Notes: generated by a model not told the origin, from the sequence alone. Positions 6,349 to 16,101 are shown, counted from the first letter of the stretch. The stretch: DNA of 64,000 bases from Cloacibacillus porcorum (GCF_001701045.1 NZ_CP016757.1:761501-825500), one strand, 5' to 3'. A program made the numbers and translations.

Positions 6349-9300
6349 ATGAACGAAGAACTTTTTAAGTTGGCGCAGGATCCGACCTATTCCATAGAGC
6401 GGGGAAAAGAAATGGAAGAGGAGACGATTCTCCCCAGGAATATAAAGCAAGAAGAAAATCTCTCGCGCCTGGCGCAGGACCCGACCTATACGCCAGAACG
6501 AAAAGGGGCTGCGCCAGTAGTCGAGGATTATTTGTTTCTCTCATATCCCAACAAGAAAGAGGCGATAACTGAGGCTCGTGTCAGAGGGTATTCCGACGAC
6601 GTTATTCTTAAACGGCTTGCTCTGTACGAAAAAGACATGCTCTTACGCAAGCAGCCGGCGGATGTCGGCTCTTCTTTTGGACGTACGGATGATTCGGAGG
6701 CCAAACGCAAACGCTATTTGCAAATGAATCGCGTCGGCGCTATCTCCAAAGTTACAGGGCTTGACCCAAAAGAGGTATTCATCCGTATAAAAGAGGCTGA
6801 AGCCGTCGGTGTAAACCCTGAAGCTTTTTTTGCCGACGAGGATTTTTACCGCTTGGCGAAGTCAAGTGGTGTGGTGAAAGAGCGCATGAGTATAGCGCAG
6901 AATGTTATAAACGGCGTGAAGATATCAAAGCTGCGGGACGAACGCGGTGCGCTTTATCATGATAACCTTTTGCGTCCTTCGGACGGTATCACTAAAAGAA
7001 TACAGGAGATAGACAAAGAGATATCGGAACTTATGCCTCCTGCATATAATCCCGGCCTGAATAAGGCGTTCTTTGACGCGGCAAACAGCATGGGGTCTTG
7101 GGTTGATTCGCAGGATCTATGGATGGCGGCCGGAGGATTGGCTTTCGGCGCCCTCGCCGCGCCATTCATCGTCCCCGCCGCTGGTGTGACGCTGGGAACG
7201 GCGGCGATAGGGGCGACTGCTGTTTCCGCGGTGAAGATGGCCTACAACACCTCCATGGTTTCACGCATGTTCCTGCGCGAATCGGCGGAGTTCAACGAGG
7301 ATCTTGTCAAAGAAGGCGTCCCTCAGTACGCGGCGTTGCCGGCTTCTGCCCTTTATGGCGCCGTGTCCGCTGGCATTGAATTCAATATGTTTTCTGGAGT
7401 TCTTTCGTCTTTTGGCAAAAAAATTGGCGGCGACATGATAATGGACTATGTGCGCGGCTATGGCAAACGGGCCATAAAAGGTTTTGCGGTCAATCCCGCC
7501 ATCGCGCCAAGACTCGAAAAACTTACCTCTGTCTTTATGGCAAAGCAGGCTCTGAAATCACCGAGTGTCGCCGGTACGCTAAAGACAGGGCTTATCAGAT
7601 TCATGGGGCATGTATGGGATGAAGACGTCGAAGAAATGATGCAGCAGGCGGCCTCAATAATCATAGGCGAGCCCTTAAAGATGGCGATGCTTCCGGACTA
7701 TAAGCATATGACCCTGAGCGAGGCGCTCGGAAGCATTGCCGACGCAGGCATAGAGGCGCTGCCTTCGCTTACCCTGATGATGGTGCCTGGATCCGCTTAT
7801 TCGACAGCCCGCAATATCGGAGCGGTCAGGAGTTTTCAGAATTCCGGCGAGGGCAAGAGAGTTAAAGCCGCCGAGAACATTCTTACCGACGAAGGCGCTC
7901 CTGTCGCGGAGAACAATCTTGTTTTTCTTGGACAGGACGCCGTCAATGAATTCTTCCAGTCAAATCCCGACATCGCGGATGAAGTTGTAAGCGCACTCGG
8001 TATAACCGAAAGCAACGTCATAGACGAACTCGGCGAAGTCGCGGTGAGAAAAGAAGATTATGAAAAAGCCGCCGCTGCACATCCTTCGTTCGCCAAGTCT
8101 CTTGAAATGGATACTAGGGAAGGTTCCGGCGGTATCACCAAGAGAGAGGTCGCCGAGCGGTTAAGCAAAAAATTACAGGATCCGCTGGAACAAGGCGACG
8201 AATACGCGAAAGAGGCTGTCGAGATACGCCGCAACTTAACCAACGAGCTCTCAGCCGCAAGTAGGGACGACGAGGCGAGCCAAGCCAACGCCGACCTTTA
8301 CAGCCGCTATCTTTATACGCTAGGAAAACGGTTGAAGATAAGCCCGAAAGAGCTGCATAAGATGAGGGTGGAGAAGGCTGAAGGAGGTCGGGCGAATCCG
8401 CTTTATAACCAGTCCGTCTGGCATGGAAGCCCGCACAAGTTCGACAAGTTCGGCCTCGAACATATCGGCTCCGGCGAGGGAGCGCAGGCTTTTGGCTGGG
8501 GGCTGTATTTCGCCGACAATAAAGAGGTCAGCGAATGGTACAGAAAGAAACTGTCGAAAAAGATGACCGAGCAGCCGGCAGAGCGACATGTTTATTTTAA
8601 TGGCAATGAAATATTTTTAGATAATAATATCAACTCTAATATTTTAGATCCTTCGTTAAATGTCAGCACAGAACAATTTGTTCTCAATCGTATTGCCTTT
8701 GATGTAGAGAACAATTACTTCCATGGTTTTAAGGCATTATTACGTTTGTTAAAAGAAGACCTAAAACAAATAGCACAATCTAAGCCAGTTTATGATCCAG
8801 AAAGAGAGAAACTCGTTATCTATCCTGCAAAATACAAGAAAAGGGCGCAAAAAGCTCTGAAATGGATAAATGAAAACGAGGGAAGTATAACTTCTAATCT
8901 TATAGAACCGGACAATGGCCAGTTATTCAAGGTAGATATTCCAGATGAAACGCACAACAACTATCTGCTATGGGACAAGGCGGTACCGGCGGAACAGATG
9001 GAAAAGGTTCTAAAGGTGATTAAAGAACGGGACGTAGCGCTTCCCGCCGACGTGACCTTCAACGGCAGAAGCTTCGCCGGAATGGATTACGGCGAGATGA
9101 TTGACGAACTTGATGAGATCGGCGCAGCCGTTTTCGAGAGGATCAAGACATACGTTTATTATGGCGATTCTTTGGAAGATGCTATCAACCGTGCCCGGGA
9201 GTCTTACGAGCGGGATATTATACTCGCAGGGGACGACGATCTTGACAAACGCTCCAAATATGACGAAGAAATGTTCTCTGAGCAGGCAAGAGTGGCACGT

Positions 9301-12300
9301 GATAAGCTTGTCTGGTTGGAAGCGAACAAGGATAGCCTTTCAACTTCCAGCTATTCCCTTGAAGCTATGGTCAAAACGTGGGGCGAAAAAGGGCGTAATT
9401 TATATGAGGACTTGAGCGACGAGCTTGGATCAGATAAAGAGGCCAGTCTATTACTCCGCGACGCCGGTATCGCCGGGATAAAGTACCTAGACGGCGCCAG
9501 CAGGCACAGGGGCGAGGGCAATTATAACTATGTTATTTTTGACGATCAGGCCGTCAAGGTGTTAGAGACGTATTATCAGCCGATTAACACCGATGTGGAC
9601 TTGAACAGAAAAATTAAAGTTATTTTATCTGCCGAAAAATTCAACGACGAAACTGCCTTGGCGGTAAGGAACGGTGAAGAGCGGCGTAAGTTTGTGTCAG
9701 GTCTTGCCGGTAAGTATCATAACGATTCAACCGGCTGGGAGCTTAGTTTACCGCCAAGCGCCATTAAGCACTCTATCTCAAGCGCCGTCAATAATAAAAA
9801 TGTTGACTATAGAACGTCGATAGAAATTATATCTGAGCTTCCATTAATCATTAAAAACGCCGTCTTGATAGAGTCTCACGACGATGGTAAAAACGCCTCG
9901 AATGTCAAAAAAATCCACAGGATGTTTGCCCCGATATCTTTTAATAACGCAGAGGGCGTATATGTCGTCATGTTGACCGTAAAGGAGATGGACGGTACTT
10001 TTGACATGACCGTTGAAGGGGTTTACAAGGCGCATGATGTCAAAGGAGTAAAGAATATACCCGACACCAAGCCCCTACTACCCGCTCATGAAGAGCTTCC
10101 CGAAGGGAACGTGCCGGATATTGATATAAGTATAGGCGAGATGCTGAGCAATGTCAAAGATAATGACGGCGTTGCATATTTGCAGCGAGGTAAGGGCAAT
10201 CGCGGCGGGATTACCTTTAACCGCAAGACTGGAGAATCATTGGTCACTCTCTTTCGCACTGCTGACAGGAGTACCTTTATCCACGAGATGGGACACCTTA
10301 TACTTGAAGATCTTATAAGATATGGTAATAAGGCAGATCCGGAGACAGAGATAAGCCACGATCTTAAAACTGTCCTTGATTACCTTGAGATTTCAAATAT
10401 GGATATCTCCGATCTAGACAACCTTGATGAGACGCAGCAAGCCCGACTTACGGAGGCTCACGAGAAATGGGCCCGCGCTATGGAGACGTACGTCATGGAG
10501 GGCAACTCCCCTTCAAAGGCGCTGCGTCCGGTCTTGCAAAAGATGCGTATGTGGCTGCTCGATATTTATTCAAATGCGAAGTTTGCCGGAGAAGAGCTGA
10601 CGCCGGAGGTACAAGATGTATTCGACAGGCTGCTTGCAACCCCTCAGGAGATTGACGAATCTTATGTTGCGGAAACCACAATCGGGGATCTTATCAAAGA
10701 AAACGAACTGCTTAAGGAACGGCTTGATAACTTTGAGAAAGAGAAAAAACGGGAGATAAATAACAAATTCCGTCTCGGTGAGGCGCTAGGGTATGACCGG
10801 GGCAAGAGCGAAGGAGAACGCGGCGCTAAATTCAAACGCCCAGGCTTTGACTACAAGACAAAGAGCAAACGGGAGGCGATGTTTGAACGTTTTGAAAAAA
10901 GGAAAGCTCTGCTTAAAGACGTTGAGGCTTTATTGGAAGGCATAAACCACGACGTCAACGATGAAAATGTTATTTGGTCCGTGCAGCAGGAGATGCTTGA
11001 GAAGCTTGCCGAGAGCCGCCAGATCGTCGACCTGCACGATACGGAGCTTGATAGGAAACGTCCAGGCAGACGGCGGCGCAAGTCGAAATTTGCGGCTGTC
11101 TATCCCACTCAAAAGATGAAGATGGCGGCCTCTCTCATGGAGGCCATAAAACAGGATCTTGGTCTCGATTATAGGGAAATAAACCCGGCGGATGCTCCAT
11201 TCGTAAAGCTGATCGAGAAGCTGGAAGCCGCTGGCATGACGCTGAACGACCTGCGGCTTTCCGACGCCAAACTATCCGAGATCGCCGATCTCGCCAAGGA
11301 GATAAGTGAAATCCACGCCAGAGGCCGGAGAGAATATGAGGTGTGGAGGGCCGGCATTGTTGAGCAACGCAATAAGATAAACGCGGAGCTCGTGTCCGCA
11401 CTTGACAAGACCGACGGCAAAGCTAAGCAGGGTCCTATAACCGGTTCCTCCGACCTTTCCAAACAATACGACGGCGTCATGGGAAGAGCGGAGAAGCTAA
11501 AGGATTGGACCTATGCCAATACGTTAGGCGCTATCCGTCTCTTCGACTGGATTGGGCACGGAATGGGAAAGTTCGACAGCGCCTTTTCAAAGTATTGTGT
11601 GGATGAGGTGAACATGGCCTATGACACGAAGCTGAGACACATCCATGAACGCCACGACAAAATGAACGCGAAGATGAAGGCGCTGGGGATAACCCTGCAT
11701 GATCTCAGCAAAAGACGTACGGTTGGAGCCTACAGCTATAGCGTCGACGAACTCTTGTCGATCTATACGGCAACGCAGAATGAGAAGTCGTTACAAGCGC
11801 TCATATTTGGGAATATGAGAGATTTAGTACCAGATTCATGGTTTTTAGATAACGCTAAAAACCATGACGCGCAGCCGCCGGCAGAAGTTCTGACGCACAT
11901 CGGAGACTGCATTAAAGCGCTGACGCCGCAGGAGCGAGAGCTGGCAGATTATGTAATCCAGGAATACGACTCGCATTATGAGCGGATGAACAACATTTTT
12001 ATCGCCACTTTTAACCAGGGCATGATGAAAGAGGAGAACTACACGCCTATGCACAGGTTGGAATACACCTCCAATCACGGGCTGGTAAATGCCGATGAGG
12101 CGGCATACGCCAAAGGCGTCGCAAGTCAAGCGGGAGCGCAAAAGGCCGGACTGGAAAGGGGCTTTTTAAATCCGCGAGTGATTCCCGGCAAAGAAATAAA
12201 CGCAAGGCACCAGGCACCCATGGATCTTGGGTTGCTGTCGATTTGGAATACGCAGGTCGACGCCATGGAACACACAGCCGCTTTTGCGCGGATCGGCCCT

Positions 12301-13551
12301 AATCTTCACGCGGTGTTTACGGAAAATTTCGAGGACCGTACGGGGCGTTCGTACAATATCCCCAAGCTCATCCGCGAGAAGTTTGGTTCGGGAACGTGGA
12401 AAGCCGTACAGGAGTATATCAACCTCGTCAACCGTGACGGGCTGACGGTTGGCAATGATGTATTCAGCCGGATATCCAATACTCTTGGCAAAAATATGGC
12501 ATACACTTATCTTGCGGCAAATATAGCCACTGTCTTGAAACAGACGACGTCGATACCGCGCTTTCTCATTACCGCTGGACCAGCTCAAATCGGCTGCGCT
12601 ATCGGAGAATATTTGCAGCATCCGAAGCAATTCCTGGAAGATATCTACGTGATGGATCCGCAGATGAGAGACCGTGTGCCGAACGTTTTTTTCAGTATAA
12701 ACAAGTATGATCCTACGATAATGGGTGACGCGCAGTATGCCTATAAAAAATCAATTGACACGCTTATCGCACCCATTTCATATATGGATAGGGTCGTAGC
12801 GGCCATCGGTTGGAAGGCTACTTATGAGTCGAATGTAAAACGAGGGCTTTCTCATGACCAAGCGGTACGTGCCGCCCAGCGGGCTGTGCTTCTAACTCAG
12901 CAAACGCCGTCAATCAAAGACGCGCCCATGATATGGAGACAGAGCGGCCTTGCCAGGCTTTTGATGATTTTTACTTCAGACGCAGCCCCTGTACTCGGGA
13001 TGACGGTGTATGACCTTGCGCAATCGATAAAGCGAGGAGATCATCCAGCATCCCTGTGCAACATAGCTGCCTTTATGATAAGCGCGGTGGCAATGAAGGC
13101 GCTCGTGGACGGAATGCCCGACGACGACAATGATGAGAATTGGGGCGAATGGATCATGTCAGCCTTTTCAAGACAGGCGATTGAGTCGATTCCTCTGGTT
13201 GGAAAGGAGTTGATGTCTTTTTGGGAATCTTTCAGCGGGCAGGGCTATAAGGGAACGACCTATTCGGCGTTTGTCGCCCCGCTTTCAAAGCTCGCTCGCG
13301 GCTTTGACGATATGACGGCGGATGATTCGGACGAGATTAGCCCTTACACCGGCATGTCAAAGTTTGAAAGAGGCGCGTGGAACGCGATTGAGGGCATGTC
13401 TTTAATCACCACGCCACTACCGGTTGTAGGTTCAAAAAGGCTGTACCTTGCAACAAACAATGCGGCTGACGGAGACTTTATGAAAGCGCTGCAGGCAATC
13501 ATCGGACAGAGAAAAACGATGAAGAAATACTCTATATCGCCGGAGATATAA
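6349..13551 (+). CDS. Giant gp16-like polyvalent ejection protein with ART and zincin domains
   Basis: This is a 2400-residue protein; ATG 6349 has GGAGG seven bases upstream, better than ATG 6331. In order: two copies of LAQDPTY-x-x-ER (residues 8-18 and 41-51); a hydrophobic segment near 245-350; an ADP-ribosyltransferase-like domain of the polyvalent-protein type (about 685-1074, WHGSPHKFDKF, GEGAQAFGWGLYFAD, and KYLDGASR near its end); an LPD3-like region (about 1090-1250); an HEMGH zincin motif (His1312, Glu1313, His1316); coiled coils (about 1450-1600); and a long C-terminal part with hydrophobic helices near 2190-2260. Position after gp13/14/15-like genes makes it the gp16 equivalent, injected with the DNA. 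The enzymatic domains may act on the host early in infection. Bases about 8590-8900 are clearly AT-rich. Confidence 0.75.
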   Translation: MNEELFKLAQDPTYSIERGKEMEEETILPRNIKQEENLSRLAQDPTYTPERKGAAPVVEDYLFLSYPNKKEAITEARVRGYSDDVILKRLALYEKDMLLRKQPADVGSSFGRTDDSEAKRKRYLQMNRVGAISKVTGLDPKEVFIRIKEAEAVGVNPEAFFADEDFYRLAKSSGVVKERMSIAQNVINGVKISKLRDERGALYHDNLLRPSDGITKRIQEIDKEISELMPPAYNPGLNKAFFDAANSMGSWVDSQDLWMAAGGLAFGALAAPFIVPAAGVTLGTAAIGATAVSAVKMAYNTSMVSRMFLRESAEFNEDLVKEGVPQYAALPASALYGAVSAGIEFNMFSGVLSSFGKKIGGDMIMDYVRGYGKRAIKGFAVNPAIAPRLEKLTSVFMAKQALKSPSVAGTLKTGLIRFMGHVWDEDVEEMMQQAASIIIGEPLKMAMLPDYKHMTLSEALGSIADAGIEALPSLTLMMVPGSAYSTARNIGAVRSFQNSGEGKRVKAAENILTDEGAPVAENNLVFLGQDAVNEFFQSNPDIADEVVSALGITESNVIDELGEVAVRKEDYEKAAAAHPSFAKSLEMDTREGSGGITKREVAERLSKKLQDPLEQGDEYAKEAVEIRRNLTNELSAASRDDEASQANADLYSRYLYTLGKRLKISPKELHKMRVEKAEGGRANPLYNQSVWHGSPHKFDKFGLEHIGSGEGAQAFGWGLYFADNKEVSEWYRKKLSKKMTEQPAERHVYFNGNEIFLDNNINSNILDPSLNVSTEQFVLNRIAFDVENNYFHGFKALLRLLKEDLKQIAQSKPVYDPEREKLVIYPAKYKKRAQKALKWINENEGSITSNLIEPDNGQLFKVDIPDETHNNYLLWDKAVPAEQMEKVLKVIKERDVALPADVTFNGRSFAGMDYGEMIDELDEIGAAVFERIKTYVYYGDSLEDAINRARESYERDIILAGDDDLDKRSKYDEEMFSEQARVARDKLVWLEANKDSLSTSSYSLEAMVKTWGEKGRNLYEDLSDELGSDKEASLLLRDAGIAGIKYLDGASRHRGEGNYNYVIFDDQAVKVLETYYQPINTDVDLNRKIKVILSAEKFNDETALAVRNGEERRKFVSGLAGKYHNDSTGWELSLPPSAIKHSISSAVNNKNVDYRTSIEIISELPLIIKNAVLIESHDDGKNASNVKKIHRMFAPISFNNAEGVYVVMLTVKEMDGTFDMTVEGVYKAHDVKGVKNIPDTKPLLPAHEELPEGNVPDIDISIGEMLSNVKDNDGVAYLQRGKGNRGGITFNRKTGESLVTLFRTADRSTFIHEMGHLILEDLIRYGNKADPETEISHDLKTVLDYLEISNMDISDLDNLDETQQARLTEAHEKWARAMETYVMEGNSPSKALRPVLQKMRMWLLDIYSNAKFAGEELTPEVQDVFDRLLATPQEIDESYVAETTIGDLIKENELLKERLDNFEKEKKREINNKFRLGEALGYDRGKSEGERGAKFKRPGFDYKTKSKREAMFERFEKRKALLKDVEALLEGINHDVNDENVIWSVQQEMLEKLAESRQIVDLHDTELDRKRPGRRRRKSKFAAVYPTQKMKMAASLMEAIKQDLGLDYREINPADAPFVKLIEKLEAAGMTLNDLRLSDAKLSEIADLAKEISEIHARGRREYEVWRAGIVEQRNKINAELVSALDKTDGKAKQGPITGSSDLSKQYDGVMGRAEKLKDWTYANTLGAIRLFDWIGHGMGKFDSAFSKYCVDEVNMAYDTKLRHIHERHDKMNAKMKALGITLHDLSKRRTVGAYSYSVDELLSIYTATQNEKSLQALIFGNMRDLVPDSWFLDNAKNHDAQPPAEVLTHIGDCIKALTPQERELADYVIQEYDSHYERMNNIFIATFNQGMMKEENYTPMHRLEYTSNHGLVNADEAAYAKGVASQAGAQKAGLERGFLNPRVIPGKEINARHQAPMDLGLLSIWNTQVDAMEHTAAFARIGPNLHAVFTENFEDRTGRSYNIPKLIREKFGSGTWKAVQEYINLVNRDGLTVGNDVFSRISNTLGKNMAYTYLAANIATVLKQTTSIPRFLITAGPAQIGCAIGEYLQHPKQFLEDIYVMDPQMRDRVPNVFFSINKYDPTIMGDAQYAYKKSIDTLIAPISYMDRVVAAIGWKATYESNVKRGLSHDQAVRAAQRAVLLTQQTPSIKDAPMIWRQSGLARLLMIFTSDAAPVLGMTVYDLAQSIKRGDHPASLCNIAAFMISAVAMKALVDGMPDDDNDENWGEWIMSAFSRQAIESIPLVGKELMSFWESFSGQGYKGTTYSAFVAPLSKLARGFDDMTADDSDEISPYTGMSKFERGAWNAIEGMSLITTPLPVVGSKRLYLATNNAADGDFMKALQAIIGQRKTMKKYSISPEI

Positions 13552-13793
13552 CAGACTACTGTCCCGTGGTTGTGGCTGATGTTGAGCGGCGGATGGAAGC
13601 CAAAGGAATGAGGTAAGCTTGGCGGGGCTGTTGTATAATGGCAATGCTATGAGCAATAGGGGAGGAATTACGTATTTTTTGTGGTGATTTTAGTCGATAG
13701 GGTTGTTTTTTTGACACTCAAAAAAGCACTCAAAAATAGGGATATTGCTATAAAGTTATTGCTATTACTGTGATTGTTTGAGCAATTCGCGGT

Positions 13794-13808
13794 ATCCACT
13801 CTCCGCCA
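13794..13808. other. tRNA 3'-end-like sequence, candidate attachment site
   Basis: The bases TCCACTCTCCGCCA resemble the acceptor arm and CCA end of a serine-type tRNA, but no complete tRNA lies upstream. A hairpin terminator follows within ten bases, as after a real tRNA gene. A decayed integrase lies just downstream. Together this suggests an att site left by integration into a tRNA gene. The left att copy would be outside the window. Confidence 0.4.
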
Positions 13809-13817
13809 GAGCTTATA

Positions 13818-13856
13818 AAGCCTTGCAAACACTAAGTTTGTGAGGCTTTTTCTGTT
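13818..13856 (+). terminator. Rho-independent terminator at prophage end
   Basis: An inverted repeat (arms about 13818-13831 and 13837-13850, 12 of 14 paired) is followed by TTTTTCTGTTTT. It directly follows the tRNA-like sequence. Confidence 0.7.
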
Positions 13857-13902
13857 TTAAGCCCTTTATACATGCGACCTGTAAAAATAGGAGATTGTAT
13901 GT

Positions 13903-14130
13903 ATGCTAAGTTCACAAAGACAATTACAAGGCGTTTATATATTTCAAAACAGCACTTATCATTATTTCCGTCAGGTAGTACCTATTGACTTACGTCCAGC
14001 CATTAAGCGGACGGAGTTTAGAGTCTCATTAAGAACGGCGGATAAAATCACAGCCAGACGCAAAGCCGGATGCCTGTCCGCGAGAATATAGGATATTTTT
14101 ACAGCATTAGGGAGGGGTGATATCTGTGTA
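13903..14130 (+). pseudogene. Decayed tyrosine-type phage integrase, N-terminal fragment
   Basis: From ATG 13903 (AGGAGA site upstream) the frame encodes about 62 residues matching the N-terminal domain common in phage integrases (DUF6538 type): STYHYFRQVVPIDLRP, then RTEFRVSLRTADKITARRKA. It stops at TAG 14089-14091. Read through that stop, the frame continues DIFTALGRGD, which still fits an integrase, so the TAG looks like a nonsense mutation of a Gln codon. Homology is then lost; the catalytic domain is absent. The prophage therefore lacks an intact integrase at this end. Confidence 0.65.
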
Positions 14131-14219
14131 AACCTTTTTCGGCGGTATTGGAGTTTCCATCTCCGGATAGAAGGACAATTTAATAATTTACAGAGTCTCT
14201 TTCGCAGACTCAAAAAAAG

Positions 14220-14250
14220 AGGGCAGCCGAGCAAAAATAGCTGGGCTGCC
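14220..14250 (-). terminator. Terminator of the 487-residue orphan gene
   Basis: On the minus strand, the GGCAGCC-type stem (arms 14240-14250 and 14222-14232) is followed by a run of seven T. It lies about 40 bases after the stop of the minus-strand gene. Confidence 0.8.
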
Positions 14251-14289
14251 AAAACTTTACACCGTCAACTTGCGCCGCTAACGGCTGAT

Positions 14290-15753
14290 CTATGCTTTAT
14301 CCATTTCTGTCAGTTTTCTGCGCATCGTATTGATGATCTGCCTCTCCTGTCTGTCGGGCTTTTTTTGTTCTGCCCGGTCCAGCCAGTCCCTAGCTGCCTC
14401 TAATTTGTTTTCAACCAGCAGTAGGAGCGCCATATTGCAGCATTGTTCCGCAGAGATGGCTGTTTCATCAATCGTGGATTGTACCACCTGCAAGGCCTCT
14501 TTCAGCGGCAGCAGCCAGGTCGGAAGGCTTACCTTATCCCAAACGGCTTTATTCAGATTGCAGATTAGCACCATGTAATAGGAGGCGGTCAGGTATGCCA
14601 TCTGAACTTGCTGCATTTCGGCATCCTCCGTCTGAAGCAGCTTATCCGCAGCGGGGGCAAAGGCAAGGTTTAGGCTGTCTATGGCTGACGGCAATTTCTT
14701 CAAGAGAAAGCGGCATTGGGCAAGATGCAGATACAGCTGACTCTTAACGGCCACAGAAAATTCCGACTCAGTCAGCTCTATCAATTTCTCCTCCACCTCG
14801 GTCAGCGTCATAATATTGTGCGGCAGAGGCGTGGCGGTTTGCTCTGGTTGGTCGATTTGGGCAGTGTAGAAAGACATAGCGGCGTTGATCCGGCCAAAGG
14901 AGCGGCTGGGTTCGTCCAGACGTCTGGCGATAAAATCCGCCTGACTGTAGTACCCATGGTTAAGCGATGCAATGAACAGTTCCATCTGCTCCTGTTCGGA
15001 AAACTCTGAGTCGGGATACTCCGGAGTATCTTCCGCTTCTTTCTTCCACTGGAGATACGGTTCCGCCCAGTTCGCGAAACAGTCCAGATCCTCGTCCGCT
15101 AAATCAGCCAAATCTTCAAGCTCGGATGTAAGCCACAATATACCGGCCTGTTCAAAGGCTTCCGGGACAGCCGCCATATCACGCAAACGAATAATACGCT
15201 CCTCTTCAACTTGCCCCTCATAGCCGGATACCGTCATCACTGTCGGGAGCAGAGCATACCAGTAGAGGAGAGTACTGACTGCGATTTCTCCATTATCGCT
15301 TCCTGTTTCACGCTGCTGCGCGGCGAGTGAAATCATAATTTCCGCCAGCTGCAAAACATCTATTTGTGGAATATCCCCCATTTGGGGATGTGAGAGAGTG
15401 CCGGCCTCTATAAAGGTATTCCATGACGGGTTTCCATAATCAAGATAGGCCAGACCGGAATCCCCGTCTACATAGACTCCGGAAGGAAGAAAGCCACTGC
15501 CGCCGGTCAGGCGCCGTGCGGCATCACGCTCATTCTGAGGCAGCTTCTCAACGGCAATAGAGGCAAGAAAACCCATACGCTCCAATTCTTTCCGTACTCG
15601 AAGCATAGTGTAGCCGCAATCAAATAGATCCTGAAGCTGATAGAGATGATAGCAAATATCGCGAAGAGATAATCCGTTTATCTCTGAACCTGTGCAGTTT
15701 GACAACATACGCACAGAGTTCTCGATCATATCCTCAATCTGATGCATAGACAT
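14290..15753 (-). CDS. Hypothetical 487-residue helical-repeat (TPR-like) protein
   Basis: I do not recognise this protein. It is acidic, soluble and strongly helical with no signal peptide. The second half (about residues 250-480) contains helix pairs with TPR-like spacing and residues (QLYLHLAQCRFLLKKLPSAIDSLNLAF; LLLVENKLEAARDWLDRAE). The N-terminal 90 residues look like a small globular helical domain. The start ATG 15753 has AAAGGAG about eight bases upstream. It stands alone between the prophage end and the RclA-like gene, with its own terminator. Being next to an integration site, it may be accessory DNA. No function is proposed. Confidence 0.7.
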   Translation of the reverse strand: MSMHQIEDMIENSVRMLSNCTGSEINGLSLRDICYHLYQLQDLFDCGYTMLRVRKELERMGFLASIAVEKLPQNERDAARRLTGGSGFLPSGVYVDGDSGLAYLDYGNPSWNTFIEAGTLSHPQMGDIPQIDVLQLAEIMISLAAQQRETGSDNGEIAVSTLLYWYALLPTVMTVSGYEGQVEEERIIRLRDMAAVPEAFEQAGILWLTSELEDLADLADEDLDCFANWAEPYLQWKKEAEDTPEYPDSEFSEQEQMELFIASLNHGYYSQADFIARRLDEPSRSFGRINAAMSFYTAQIDQPEQTATPLPHNIMTLTEVEEKLIELTESEFSVAVKSQLYLHLAQCRFLLKKLPSAIDSLNLAFAPAADKLLQTEDAEMQQVQMAYLTASYYMVLICNLNKAVWDKVSLPTWLLPLKEALQVVQSTIDETAISAEQCCNMALLLLVENKLEAARDWLDRAEQKKPDRQERQIINTMRRKLTEMDKA

Positions 15754-16022
15754 ATGGGGAACTCCTTTACTCTCAAAATAGAACCGTTAACGGAGGCGAC
15801 GATACCGATACTCAGTTCTTGAAACCTCATATACCGGCTATTCTACCTTGCCCCGCCTGGCCTTTCAATATATTCCAGAAAAAATAAAGACGTTTAAATT
15901 AGCCTCTGCTTTTGCGCCGCGGCGATTCCTTTACAAGGAAAAATTGGAATTGGTGGTATTAGATTCCTTATATATTCTGTTGTTGCGTAAATATAATAGT
16001 TTTAGAAAAAGCTATTTTTTGC

Positions 16023-16071
16023 TTGACATTTTTCTAAATAATAGTATAGACTTATTATTGTAACAATAATA
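16023..16071 (+). promoter_or_regulatory. Promoter with palindromic operator upstream of the RclA-like gene
   Basis: TTGACA (16023-16028) and TATAGA (16045-16050) are separated by 16 bases. Directly downstream is a perfect inverted repeat, TATTATTG-TAA-CAATAATA (16053-16071), which overlaps the expected transcription start. This is a typical place for a repressor operator. The gene starts 30 bases later. The cognate regulator is not identifiable. Confidence 0.7.
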
Positions 16072-16101
16072 GATACATTTAATTTCCGGAGGTGCGGTAA
16101 G

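Noticed and set aside
13500-13520. Programmed frameshift signal at the five-A run in the giant gene
   Set aside because: The heptamer does not fit the canonical slippery pattern; kept only as an open-frame observation.
15848-16063. 71-codon frame before the RclA-like gene
   Set aside because: AT-rich promoter DNA with no ribosome-binding site; ends inside the promoter.
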